A DNA stretch of 64,000 nt from Theropithecus gelada (Eukaryota; Chordata; Mammalia; Primates; Cercopithecidae), in NCBI RefSeq assembly GCF_003255815.1, contig NC_037673.1:9404476-9468475 (forward strand), written 5' to 3'. The notes beneath the pieces were generated by a model that did no database searches, was not told where the DNA came from, and worked only from the letters and a program-made list of their open reading frames with translations. Made by a program: the position numbers and the translations under genes. Below are positions 47,211-59,135 of the stretch, one piece after another (position 1 is the stretch's first letter; the number at the start of each line of letters is the position of its first letter).

Positions 47211-50200
47211 ATTGTACTAACACTATCTGGAAGTTTAGATTTAATCTACGTAAGATGGAAAGGTTAAATTTGCTGCTTTCTGGAGAAACCCAATGGATCT
47301 CTTTGGAGACAAAATGTTTTCTTTCCGTGTCCTTTGGAGCAGGGGTTGTTGTCGAGAATTCTTCCTAGAAAGTGAAATGCTAAGCTTCAGCATTGTGGGT
47401 CAGCCTCAAACTTGCAAAGCAAAGGTTTAGATCTCCATATTCTTTTTACTTGTGTTCAGTAGTAAATCTTCCTGTGTTATCTTCCTCCCTTCCATTGCCT
47501 GAGCTATTGCCTGCATTACTGATCCCTCACACAGCCATCTCAGCTTACTACAGAAAAATACCTCCTGGTATTTAGAATGTTTAAAGCACTTGAGCAAGCA
47601 TATTCACAACCCATACTGATGCCAAGGCTGAATAATTGGGCTTGGACTATGCCTGGCACCATGACTCCAGATGAAGCCCTAGACGACTGCCATCAGCTGT
47701 GCTTTGCCCGTACTGCTTACATGGAAGTGGTCATTTAGGCCGTGAAATGGCCAGACAGAGGAACTTACCACTGAGAAGCCTCTGCTGCATGACAAACCCC
47801 CTGCCTCAAAGATTGTGCCTAATTCTTGAGTGGGCAACCTGCCTCTGAAGCAGATGGGCAGAGTGAAAGCAGAATGGCGATGGAGAGCGAGCATAGAAAT
47901 ATTTCAGTCTAGGGTCATATTGGCATTTGGGAGCTTGCCACCATCTGCTGTCCCCGGGTTCCCAGCTTGCTAATCCAGCTTGCAGATGGATTGACATTTT
48001 TCAATTTCTTAAATCTTGGGAAGAGTTTTGGTGGTTCTCTGTTGCTGCCATGAAGACTGTGCCTGTTCTCTGTCAAAAGGCAGCCAAGGTCTATAGCTAA
48101 GGCGCCTAGATTCTACCACTTCACTATCGCGGGCTTGGGGTCTTTTCCTGAGGGGAGAGTGCACTGATAATTGTGGGCTGCAGGGCAAAAGCTTATTACC
48201 TGTCTTCACATCGTGTCACATGGGCCCAACAGCACATTGTTATAAAGAGAAGACAATAAATTTGAAGAGATGAGGCCAACTCCTCTCAGCTCCTCACCTC
48301 CTGCCACCCCTGTTCCCTGTGACTGACCGGTCATGGACAGTATCTTACAAACACTTCCCCTTCCCAGGGCTCCTTTCCTTAGGATCACTCCCAGGTGTGC
48401 GGTGCCAGGAAGAGGGGAGATGCCCACCCTCACTGCCAAGGAGAGGCAGGAGTATGCCAGGGCACTTGGGTGCAGGGATGAGCCGCCATCGGCAACTCAG
48501 CTGGGCCCACTGGCCATGCCCTCGCAGGATCTCAGCTTTCTGGTGCACCTGGGGATGCTAGTGATGCTCGTCAGGGATGAACTCACCTGGTTGGCATGAT
48601 GGACGGTTGTGCTGCCGGGCACAGGGCTCCCAGCTGCTCTTTGCTCTCTTAGTCCTGGGAGGAGCTTTGCACTGGATCCAGGGAGAAAGGAGTAGTGCTC
48701 GGACATTGGTCCTAATGTCACCAAAATAAGGCAGAGGGCTCTTTCTTTGTTCTTCCTCATTGTTCCTTTGGCATAACCCTGTGACCTATGACCCGTGGAA
48801 CATGGAGCACATCTCAGTCTTTCTCCTGTTGGGATGTTGGGATGTAGTTGAGAATGGCATTGATCACTTTGCAAAAGGGCTTGCTTGTGAAGACTTAAGG
48901 AACAGCTCATCCTTCAGTGTCAGGAAGAACAGTCTTCGATTCCTGAAAAACTGACCACTGTATGAAATGTGACTGTGGCTGATTTCATTTGCATCTTCCC
49001 ATTGGCCACATTAGGCCAAGAACCATACTTGTGGCCCACGTCCCACGACATACAAGGCTGCGTGGCCAGCAAGACAACCCTTTTTTCCAGGTCTATTTTA
49101 ACTTCAGACCCTTTAATCTTTATTTGACCCTTTAAAAATGCCTATTTCTTTTTTTTTTAACTACGTTGAAATATTGTATCCTTTAAGGTCATTTTCCCTG
49201 TTCTTTTGCAATGAGCTAGAACATAAATAGCATATTTAATATGCTAAAATAAACTTTTCTCCCAATGGTTATTTCCAAGATAAAAATCCATTTTATGTCC
49301 TATCCCACCATGTATGGACTGCAAATGTAGTCTTTGTGTTGTCCTTAAGCAAATCTACCAATAAGATAAAGCATTTTCCAGGAAACCATTGAGGCACACT
49401 GTGTCCTCTTCCTGTGCAGATTACAGTAATAACTGACAAATCTCCGACGTCACAGAGCCAGGTGGGGCACAGGAATGACTTCATTCTTCAACAAACATGA
49501 GTTTTCCTTGGGAGAGCTTTGAGCAAGTCTTCTCTGGTGTGTGGCTTCGGGGCATATCCATGTGTAGCCACTTGGCTGGACACTGGGAGCAGAGTCAGAA
49601 AGTGGGTACAGAGGCACTTCTCTCAAATGACTTTACAATTTAGGAGAAAATTCTGATTGCAATGTAATTCTTCCAGAAGCAATGACTAAATCAGTCAATG
49701 CAGCATTATAGAATCGTTCAAGTGTGTGCATTAAGCCCTGGAAATAATGGAGGCATTTTGCGGGGGCGGCCCATTTGAAACACATTGGCGCTGTGCTTCT
49801 GTGATTTCCAGCAGCCGCATGGGCCACCTGAGTCACCGAGCTGCCTGAAATCAGTAGTGTGCAGGGGATGAGGGGGACTCCTGAGAGAAGGGGGTAAACT
49901 AGATGATGGCATCTTAGGACCAACTGAGGATGATGGCTCATGGATTTCCCAAATTTAAAACTGGGACTTCTCAACAGAGAAGCTGAACAGGAAAGCTTCA
50001 CAAAGTCATTTTCCTTTTGATAAGAAAGTGCTAATTAGCACCATCCATTCTCTATAGAAGACTTGTTTTCACACTAGTTTACCTATGGATGGAGTTTTCA
50101 TGTAAACTGTGAGTGGCAGAGGGGCCCATCATCAATGTTTAAAATGGGATCTATACATGGTGCTCCTCAACCTCTTTGAGAAATATGAGTGCTTTTTGTT

Positions 50201-50404
50201 TCATATTAGTGGTAGAAGCAGACATTTGAAACTCTAGTCACAGCAGTTCCTGAGCCACAAACATACCCACAAAACACATGCTTGGATAGCGTGTGATCTC
50301 ACCTGCACTGTCAATGTGTTTTGTTTACACTTGATCAAGCTTTTCATACTGTAGACAGTTCATTTCTTCCTCATTCCATCCTTGAATTGTTAGGCCTCAA
50401 AGAG
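47211..50404. other. Longest repeat-poor interval of the window
   Basis: About 3.2 kb in which I recognise no interspersed repeat. Several overlapping frames at 48206-48910 (up to 137 codons, on both strands) sit in slightly GC-richer DNA, but none has a recognisable domain or clear splice context. Confidence 0.45.
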
Positions 50405-50505
50405 ATGAGGTATTACATGATAGTCATCTTTGTTCCTCAGATCTTAGTACATTTCTACCAGGAAGCAGATGTTTAAAAATGATCATTGAATAAACAGAGT
50501 TAATG
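50405..50505 (+). mobile_element. Possible L2 3' end
   Basis: Weak resemblance to the L2 terminus, ending aaatgatcattgaataaac. Tentative. Confidence 0.35.
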
Positions 50506-52595
50506 GAAAATAAAAACAATTAGTCTCAGATACCATTTTTTGGAGTTAACGACATGATGTTCCCATATTTGCTGGGACATTGTATCCTTCTCTATTTGAG
50601 AAACCAGAAGAGTAGACTTCATCAACTAGGTAATCTTACAGCAGAAAGCCGTGAGAATGCTTTGGAGAGTCACAAATCTAGATCCTAAGTAAAAGACTGT
50701 CAACTCTTACCACTCGGGAAAGAAAGGGATTCCCCAGACTGGAGAGAGAAGAGAAATCAGATTGAAAATCATGGCAGCTAAGATATAGGTGGTCTCTGAG
50801 CAAAGGGTGGCACCAGTGTCCAACCTACACCAAGCCTCAGGGGTGCTGACAAGGAGTTCAGAACAGCTGGAGCCTTGAGAACAGCAGAGACCTGGTCCCA
50901 CGTAGATGGTAATGAAGCTGCAAGAGCCAGAGTAGAAGTGTCTGTGTGGTCGGCTTCTTGCTTGAGGGCCCAAAGCAGCCTTGCAGAGTTCCCAGGGCCC
51001 CAGTGAGGTGCAGGACTAGCTAAACACTCCATGCGCCCAAGCACTTAGCCTCATAGGGTTGCCCTGGCCCAGTGAGCATGAGTAGGAAGGGGTAGAATGC
51101 ATCTTGGATATGAATGCAGAGCAGTTGCCAGATCTACAGATGAGCCAAACGGAAAAGGGGAACGATGGAGACATGTGAAGCCTGGAAAGCAAAGACTAGA
51201 GATGCAACACGAGAGTCTGGACTCTGAAAGGACAACTAAGTACGACAGATTAAGCCCTCTCCCCCCAGATTAAATAGAATCCTAGAAAGGTTGGCAAAAC
51301 CCGAATTGGTAGACTACATTTCTACCACCCCAATGGAATGGGCTCTCAAAGTTGAGTTATAGAAAAAAAATCATTTCTTGCACAGAGAGATAATGTAGAT
51401 TAAACTTTACTGCTGTGCTGATAACAACTATATTGCCGCAATACACAAATGAAGATGCAATATATCTGATATTAGCACAGTTTTCATTGGTTTCATAACA
51501 GACATTTTCAAAAATAAGGGAACAAAGGTCCAATATGACATTGTATTTACATAGTGTTTTCACAACCTAAAATCCAAGTGCTTTTAGATAAAATTGTTCT
51601 TTACACAGTCACTGCTGGCAGACCGCCACCAAGTAACATGTTTTCAAATATTCAAGGTGGGAGAAAGAGTCAGGACTCATTTAGGAAGTCTGGTAGAAGT
51701 CAAGTTTGCAAAAAATGAATTTATACAAATGTATAGAAGGCTTGCCCTACTAGGGTGGCCTATTTCATGTGGATGTAAATAGTTCATGGGGGATGGGAGC
51801 TGCTGGGAAGTAGGGGAGTAAGGGATAGAGAAGTCCATTTCCCAGATGAGCCAAGGAAATGGAGAGCAAAACCCAAGGGCAAGTGGCACGTCTACAAGTA
51901 GAGCTCTTGCCAGCCGTTAGTGGCAGATCTGGAAACATGGGGTTTGCAAGACTCAACACATTCCATTCTTGGAGGAAACCAGTGGCTCCTTGGGACACAG
52001 AGAAAGAAGATTTCATGGCATCTCTATCTCAGCAGGGAAAACTGAGGCCCAGGGGCAGTTAGGATAGGCTCTCTTGTTCAGGACTGAAGAGGCTTCCCTG
52101 ATGCAGGCAGGGAGTTGGTCAGTGTCTGCCAAGGAGACAAGGCGTAAGCCATCTTCTGGCTCAGAGAGAAAGAGCAGGCAGGAAGAAAAACCAGCATCCA
52201 CCTGTGCCACAGTTGTGCTTCCACCTCTGTCTTGCCCTCTGACCCTCGCCTTTAATCCCATTTTATAAAAATTCATACTCAGAGGCCTAGCTTGGGTGGA
52301 CCCCAGTCTGACCGACCCACAGCCCAGGCTGGTCACAATGTGTGCGTGTGCTTAGCAGTGGGGGGTGAGGGGGGCAGTTTTTGAGGACTGCAAAAGGAGG
52401 GTCTATAAAGAAGAACCTTATCTCTCACTCTCTAGGGGCAGCCTCTGAGGGAGGACCATGGTCCCTGACATCATGGGATAATCATGAGTGAGGGTCTGTC
52501 CTGGGATCAGGCTGGTGGCCAAGTTGGTCTGGCCTCTCCACAAGGCTGGCTCTTGCCTCCCCATTAGTCAGTGGCACCGCTGCTCGTGGCTGTTT
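50506..52595. other. Unassigned single-copy sequence
   Basis: About 2.1 kb with no recognised repeat or exon; overlapping frames of up to 107 codons on the minus strand, no domains. Confidence 0.45.
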
Positions 52596-53057
52596 TTACT
52601 ATAAACACCTCTACGCAAATAAACTGGAAAATCTAGAAGAAATGGATAATTTCCTGGACACTTACACTCTTCCAAGACTAAACCAGGAAGAAGTTGAATC
52701 CCTGAATAGACCAATAGCAGGCTCTGAAATTGANNNNNNNNNNNNNNNNNNNNNNNNNNNNNNNNNNNNNNNNNNNNNNNNNNNNNNNNNNNNNNNNNNN
52801 NNNNNNNNNNNNNNNNNNNNNNNNNNNNNNNNNNNNNNNNNNNNNNNNNNNNNNNNNNNNNNNNNNNNNNNNNNNNNNNNNNNNNNNNNNNNNNNNNNNN
52901 NNNNNNNNNNNNNNNNNNNNNNNNNNNNNNNNNNNNNNNNNNNNNNNNNNNNNNNNNNNNNGCACAAGTATACATATGTAACAAACCTGCACGTTATGCA
53001 CATGTACCCTACAACTTACAGTATAATAATAATAAATAAATTAAAAAAAAAAAAAAA
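52596..53057 (+). mobile_element. L1PA interrupted by an assembly gap
   Basis: 52596-52733 is little-diverged, still open L1 ORF2 (roughly the start of the RT-proximal region). 52962-53057 is the extreme L1PA 3' end with a 16-A tail. In a continuous L1 these parts are about 3 kb apart, so the 228 Ns replace either a much longer stretch or a deletion. The element is 5'-truncated at about 52596. Confidence 0.9.
52734..52961. other. Assembly gap (228 N)
   Basis: All N. Flanked by ORF2 on the left and the 3' UTR on the right of the same L1 family, which is why assembly probably failed. Confidence 1.
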
Positions 53058-54278
53058 ATTTCTGCCTTATGACCATATTTGACATACTTCGCCTCCAACC
53101 TAGGGTCCCTATTTATTCTTGGACACATGCCTTGGTGACATGCTACCACTGCCCCCCCTGCCCAGATTGTGTTTGGCAAGCCGTGGAGAAGCTTCCAGAA
53201 TCCAAAAGACCCTTTCTTAATTTGAATGGAGACAATTAATTTAAAGCAGGCACACATAAAACTGGAGGCAGCACTTAGCAATAAGGCACAAACGTTTCTT
53301 TAAATGTTGTTCTAAAGTCAACCTTGACTTTCATCCTCAACCACTTAATTGACAGAAACACAAGTGTATTTGCCAATATGTGGGCCAGTTCAGTGACCCA
53401 TCCACTGAAAAGTAGAAAGTGTATCATGTTTTGAGTTATAGCTTATTGAGCATTAAGCTTTCTTCCTGTTTTTTCTCACTTTTCATGATGATATCCACAG
53501 ATATTTTCCTGTACCTGTGTGTAACGTGACTGTGCCCAATGTTAGACTGGTGGATGGTAGATAAAGGGGGCAAGAATTCACAAAAAGGAAGTTCTGGGAA
53601 AGGAAATTGAGAGTTTATAAATATATGAATGTCAGTTCATTTTTATTTTTTAAATAAAGTACTCTGCACAACACACCAATGTAAAATCATAGGATATAGT
53701 GGTGATGATTGCCATTTTTCTGCATATATCTTTGGGTATTAATTTTATGAAAGATATAAAGATGATTTTGATGCAGACGGATTCTACATGTTACTGAGAA
53801 CATGAAAAGGAGGCTCAGAGAGAAGTAAGAGAAAAATTCCACCTTAGGCTCTTTCTTGCAAGGTGCAGTTTCTCCACCATTGACATCTCCTCAGACCTCA
53901 CAATGAACTGGCAAGTAGGTCCAGGGAAGAGATTTCTATAGTATCTTGGCTTTGAATAAAAGAAAACGGACGCAAAAACCTCATCTTCACAAGATGACCT
54001 TTTGGAAATAGATAGAAGACTTGATACCAAATGTGCTTGAGGTGTAGCTCCAAAGCAGCAAATAAAGGCAGGTGCCACAACTGTGCAGGTACCACACCCA
54101 TGCAGGTACCATCCAGTGGGGGCCTGGGGCATCATATAAGGAGGCTGCCCAGCAGTAGGATGTGTGGCTTTCGAGGACTCAAAGACACATAGGGCTCTCT
54201 GCTTCTGAATCTCCAAGAGGATGGATAGCTGGGGCAGGTGCACCTCTGCAGTGAGACACCAGGGCATGAAGGGTGGCA
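53058..54278. other. Unassigned sequence
   Basis: About 1.2 kb with no recognised repeat. The minus-strand 162-codon frame at 53815-54303 runs into the LTR and has no recognisable domain. Confidence 0.45.
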
Positions 54279-54624
54279 TGATATGGTTTGGCTGTGTCCC
54301 CACCCAAATCTCATCTTATACTGTAGCTCCCATAATTCCCATATGTTGTAGGAGGGACCCGGTGGGAGGTAATTGAATCACGGGGCAGTTCCCCCATCCT
54401 GTCGTCATGGTAGTGAAAAAGTGCCATGAGATCTGATGGCTTCATAAGGCATTTCCCTTTTCTCTTGGCTCTCATTCTCTCTTGTCCACTGCCATTTAAG
54501 GGGTGCCACTATTGTGAGGCCTCTCCAGTCACGTGGAACTGTGAATCCATTAAGCCTCTTTTCCTTTATAAATCCCCCAATCTCAGGTATGCCTTTATCA
54601 GCAGTGTAAACGTGGACTAATACA
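54279..54624 (+). mobile_element. THE1/MST-type LTR (ERVL-MaLR)
   Basis: Starts tgatatggtttggctgtgtc and ends gtggactaataca. It has the ggagggacccggtgggagg block and the aatcccccaatctcaggta block near its end. About 346 bp, typical of THE1/MST LTRs. No internal region attached. Confidence 0.9.
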
Positions 54625-55084
54625 CAGCACATCGGTGGACTGAAATCCGCTGCCCCCCATGAGTGTGCACTGACAGGTATGCCCTCCACTAGCTGAGCAC
54701 ACCACCACTCACCTCCCCTCCCCGACCTACTCTCAGCCAGTCCACACCCAAGCCCTGCTGACGTTGGTCTCCTTTATCTCTCAGCCTGACAACTCCCGTC
54801 CTTCCCCACCACACTCCACTCAAAGCGACATCGTCTATCACCCGAACCTCCTCACTGATTGCTCTGTCTCCTCTCCTGCCTCCCTCCCATCCACATCTGT
54901 CCCCAAGCTGCATCCAGACTCCAGGGAACACAAACTTGGCTGCGGCACCCCCTTCGGTGACTCCTCCTCGTGTCTTCCGTTGCCCTCGTAGTAGGGACTG
55001 ACATCCTGATGTGGCCCATGTTTGCCCCCGGGAGTCTGCCCCGGGGAGGCCCCCAGAGTCTGCCCCTACCCAGCGGCTTCCTCA
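54625..55084. other. C-rich sequence, possibly L2-derived
   Basis: Pyrimidine- and C-rich stretch directly before a clear L2. It may be the upstream part of the same L2, but the match is too weak to call. Confidence 0.35.
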
Positions 55085-55505
55085 CCGTCATGCTGGATTC
55101 CCCCTTCTGAGCTTCTCCTAGGCAGCCGTCCGCCTGTGCCTCCAACATTCTACGCTCCCTTCTGCCACCAGGCATTTGCACACCTGCAGTTTCCTCTTTC
55201 TGAAATATTCCTTCAGCACTCCTTACTTAATAAATTGCTACTCATCTTTTAAATACAGCCAACTTCCCATTCTTCTGGAAAGTATTCCTGGATCCCTGGA
55301 AAGGCCACAGTTTCCATGATATACTCCATGTGTGTCTCTTTGCAGCACTTACATGATTTCCATTTAACATGTGGTTGTGTCACTTTTTGATTACTGGCTG
55401 TCCTCCCTACTAGACCAGAAGCTTCTGGCGGGCAGGACTTGTCTGCTTTTACCAATCATGGTAACCATGGTACTTAGTTTAGTTGTTGACATGTAGTCGG
55501 CACTT
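55085..55505 (+). mobile_element. L2 3' region
   Basis: Clear L2 3' half: ccaccaggcatttgcacacc at 55164-55183, a ggcgggcaggacttgtctgc block near 55427, and a tagtcggcac terminus. Confidence 0.75.
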
Positions 55506-55514
55506 TCTTACGAT

Positions 55515-56475
55515 TTGCCAGTTACGGTTAAGGCTGTGCTAAGCTCTGGAGTTTTAAACAATGAACCAGGCAGGCCAGGCCTTGCCTTCATGGTGTTTTT
55601 ATTTTATTGCAAGAGAAAGATACAAACACAATAGTTAGAGATTACAAAGTTTAAAAACAGGGACTGCTATGATACAGAATAATGGCAGGATACATGGAGT
55701 CATCGGCAAAGACCTCCTGAAGCAAGTGATATTATGAGATCACTTGGACTCAGGAAGGGGAACATCACACACCGGGGCCTATCATGGGGAGGGGGGAGGG
55801 GGGAGGGATTGCATTGGGAGTTATACCTGATGTAAATGACGAGTTGATGGGTGCAGCAGACCAACATGGCACAAGTATACATATGTAACAAACCTGCACG
55901 TTATGCACATGTACCCTACAACTTAAAGTATAATAATAATAAATTTAAAAAAAAAAAAAAAGATAGAGATCTGATTGGTGGGAAAGGATGAGATTTGCCT
56001 ACACCAGGGAGGAACATTCCCAACATTGGAAGTAGCAAGAGCGGAGACCCTGAAGCAAGGACGAGTGCAGCCTTTAGGAATGTGTCCAGAAGGCCCGAGC
56101 TCTTGGAGCAGAGCATTGAAGGAAATGGTGGTTGATAATACAACTGGAAAGATTTGTAGAGACCAGAAGGAGAGGAAGAGTTTGGATGTTATTCTGAGTG
56201 AATGGAAAGTCATTGAGGGGACTTAGGCAGAAGAATAACCACACCTGGTTTACATATAAGACTCTCCAGGTGGGATTTATGGAGAAAGGATTGGACACAG
56301 GGTGCCTTGGATAGGGCAGAGTCGTGGAAATGGGGAAGATGAAAGGAGACCTGTCCCAGAGGCATAGACAGGAGGCCAGGGTGTCCTTAGGAATTCTGGT
56401 TTCCGTAGCAGAGTGGATGGTGGCTCATTTACTGAGGTGGAGAAGACTAGTGAAAGAATGCATGAGTTGATGGAT
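55515..56475 (-). mobile_element. L2 3' region, reverse, split by L1PA
   Basis: Antisense L2: aaacaatgaaccaggcaggc at 55556-55575, the ccctgaagcaaggacgag block at 56048-56065, and a ttattctgagtgaatgg block at 56189-56205. It lies tail-to-tail with the forward L2 that ends at 55505. Confidence 0.7.
55737..55961 (+). mobile_element. L1PA 3' end, short
   Basis: The last ~210 bases of an L1PA, including the G-rich 3' UTR tract at 55785-55808 and a 15-A tail. It shares unusual variants (cacaagtatac, acgttatgcac, ccctacaactt) with the L1PA 3' end at 52962-53030. Confidence 0.95.
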
Positions 56476-56568
56476 GAATAAACAAACAAGCAAACACGTA
56501 GAGAAAAATGTACAATAAAGGAGACTGAGCCTTCAGGGTGAGATATATTCATAAGGCATATAAGCTTC

Positions 56569-56971
56569 CGTATCACTCAGGGTTCTCCAGAGGAAGAGAA
56601 CCAATGGGATATGTATATAAAGAGATTTATTTTAAGGATGTAATTCACATGATCATAGGGGTAGCAAGTTGATATTTGCAGGGCAGGCCTACAGGCTGGA
56701 AACTCAGACAGACACAGATATTGCAGTCTTAAGGAAGAATTATTTTCTTCCCAGGGAAACCTTGTATTTTTTTCTCTTAAAGCTTTCAACTGATTAAATG
56801 AGGCCCACACATATTATTAATGATAATCTTCTTTACTTACAGTCACCTGATTATAGATGTTAACCATATCTGCAAGATGCCCTTCACAGCAACACCTAGC
56901 TTTGTGTTTGATTAAAAAACTGGGTACTATATATACCTTAGATACATTGACACATAAAAATAACAATCACA
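56569..56971 (-). mobile_element. LTR (MaLR/ERVL-like), reverse
   Basis: Antisense of the LTR type seen at 37415-38013: begins with cagggttctccaga and ends with gacacataaaaataac plus caatcaca. Confidence 0.6.
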
Positions 56972-57023
56972 ACTCTAAATGATTGTTCCATGGAAACCAC
57001 CAGGCTCTACCAATAATATAACT

Positions 57024-57248
57024 CAGAGGTCAGCAAACCACGGTCCATGGGCCAAATTTTGCCTTCCACCTGTTTTTGTCAATAAAGTTTTATTGGGACA
57101 CAGCCATGCCAATTCATTTGTGCATTGTCTATGGCTGCCTTTGCGTAACAGCCGCAGAGGTGAGCAGTTAGGACAGAGACCAAACAGCCCGCAAAGCATA
57201 ACATATTTACTATCTGGCCCTCTACAGGACAACTTTGTTGAGCCCTGG
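57024..57248 (-). mobile_element. hAT-Charlie MITE (MER58/MER33-type)
   Basis: About 225 bp with imperfect terminal inverted repeats (cagaggtcagcaaac at the left, gttgagccctg at the right) and the aataaagttttattgggaca block at 57080-57099. The exact family name is uncertain. Confidence 0.7.
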
Positions 57249-57789
57249 TGTCACTTCATTTTGTGGAATTACTCAGGCAAGGTGACTGCTGCTAGGCAAT
57301 AGAAAAGATTCAGGAGTCAAAATGGTTAACGGGTTTGAAACCAGTGGAGATCTGGGAAAATTTCAAAAGAATAGTCAAACATGACAAGAGGTATCACTGG
57401 GGAAAAGAAACCCAAAACATTAGCATTTGGCTTCCAAGTAGCTCACATTCTGACCTTAGACAACTGTTACCTCATTGCTCAGAAATGGAAGCTTGGAGCC
57501 CGTGTGGAAAACCGACCTCCTAATAAATCTCACACAGAGGATGCAGCAATTTGTTATGTGTGAGAAAATGGCACTGGGAAAGCAAAACACAGCCAGCTTG
57601 CTTCATATCACAAGTAGCAATTGGGCTCAGATTTTCACCTAATTTTTAAGCAGCTTATCATCACCTCCGAGAAAAAAAAAAAATTCTAAAAATTGCATTG
57701 CTGTTTTTTTCTGAGAAGAGCATATTATGAAGTGTAAACATTAAGAAAGTCATTTCCCAATATAACTATTTCCAAGCTTTGTCTACCAC
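57249..57789. other. Unassigned sequence
   Basis: No gene or repeat recognised. Confidence 0.4.
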
Positions 57790-58180
57790 TCGTGCTATCA
57801 TCCAAATGTTGGTGTCCCCTCCTCCCTGCAAATTTGGATGCTGGAACCTAATCTTTAGTGGGATATTACTAGGAAATGGGGCCTTTGGGGAGGTGATTAA
57901 GTCGTGAGGGTAGAACCCTCATGAATGGGATCAATGCCTTTGTAAACAAGATGTGAGACAGCCTGTAAGAGAGCCTGTTTGCCCTTTCTGCTATGTGAGG
58001 ACACCATGAGGATACTCTGCATAAGATGCAAGAAGCAGAGGCCCTTCACTAGACATGGCATCTGCTGGCACCTTGATATTAGACTTCACAGCCTCCAGAA
58101 CTGTGAGAAATAGACGTCTGTTGCTAATAAATTACCCAACCTAAGGTATTTTATTGTAGCAGCCCAAACTGACTAACACA
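57790..58180 (+). mobile_element. MLT1-family LTR (ERVL-MaLR)
   Basis: Forward MLT1: cctcatgaatgggatcaatg at 57918-57937, agcctccagaactgtgagaa at 58090-58109, and the gactaacaca end at 58171-58180. Confidence 0.85.
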
Positions 58181-58272
58181 ACTCACTATCTTCAAATATT
58201 TTTGTCCTGTCAATACAGCTCCCTCTCCCTTTTTTGGGGAATAAAACCTTGCTGAAATGAACTGACTCTAAT

Positions 58273-58759
58273 ATCTTGATTTATTAACCCCCATCAGAGC
58301 CAAAATAATGTTTGTTTGAGAATCTACTTTAAGTACTGACTGAAAGAAACTGTGTAAGAGTATTTTATTGCCAGTGTGTGAGAAAACGTCAGAGATAAGA
58401 TTAATCTTTACAAGAGACAAAAAGCTCACAATGTTTTGCCAAATAAAATTAACTTTCATAATTTGCCTACTATGTATTTACTATGCTATGCTAGCTGTTT
58501 AGCATACAAACCCCCTACAATTCCTACAGGAATCCTAGATGGTGCCTACATTTTAATCTCAGGTTTATAGATGAGAAACTAAGACAACCTGGACTTAAAG
58601 CCAGGCCACCTTACTCCACAGGCCACATCCCCAACCACGGTGAAAGCTACAGCTGTGATGTTAAGAAAACAGAAAATGGCTTCTCCAAAATAATAAATTA
58701 TATATTTATATGCCCTTTGACTCATCTGAATAGTGTTCATTTTTATTTAGAAATGTAAC
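58273..58759 (+). repeat. Tandem duplication, copy 1 (~490 bp)
   Basis: Matches 59136-59628 in the same orientation along its whole length. The first ~200 bases differ at many positions with small indels; the last ~280 are nearly identical. The unit itself is not a repeat family I recognise. Confidence 0.95.
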
Positions 58760-59135
58760 TGTATTCGTTTGTTCTCATATTGCTATAAAGAACTACCTGA
58801 GACTGAGTAATTTATGAAGAAAAGAGGTTTAATTGATTCACAATTCTGTAGGCTGTACAGGAAGCCTGGCTAGGGAGGCCTCAGGAAACTTACAATCGTG
58901 GCAGAAGGCAAGGGAAGCAGGTACGTCTTCACGTGGTGACAGGAGAGAGACAGCAAAGGGGGAAGTGCCACACATTTTTAAACTACCAGATCTCCTGAGA
59001 AGTCACTCACTATCATGAGATCTGGAAGGGGGAAGTCCGTCCCTATGATTCAATCACCCCCCACCAGGCCCCTCCAACACTGGGGATTACAATTCAACAT
59101 GAGATTTGGGTGGGGACACAGAGCCAAATTCCAAC
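58760..59135 (-). mobile_element. MST-type LTR (ERVL-MaLR), reverse
   Basis: Antisense MSTA/MSTB: tgtattcgtttgttctcata at the left and gatttgggtggggacacaga near the right. The right terminus reads ccaaattccaacatc instead of the usual ccatatca, so its edge is altered. It exactly fills the space between the two copies of the tandem duplication and shows no clear 5-bp target-site duplication. Confidence 0.9.

Noticed and set aside
48206..48910. Overlapping frames of up to 137 codons considered as an exon
   Set aside because: Open on both strands at once in mildly GC-rich DNA, with no domain or splice pattern that I can support.
52568..53082. Several long frames of 80-146 codons on both strands
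   Set aside because: They are made mostly of X codons from the N gap; only the flanking L1 ORF2 and 3' end are real sequence.
53815..54303. 162-codon minus-strand frame
   Set aside because: It begins inside the THE1/MST LTR, shows no domain I recognise and overlaps other frames. Chance is the simplest explanation.
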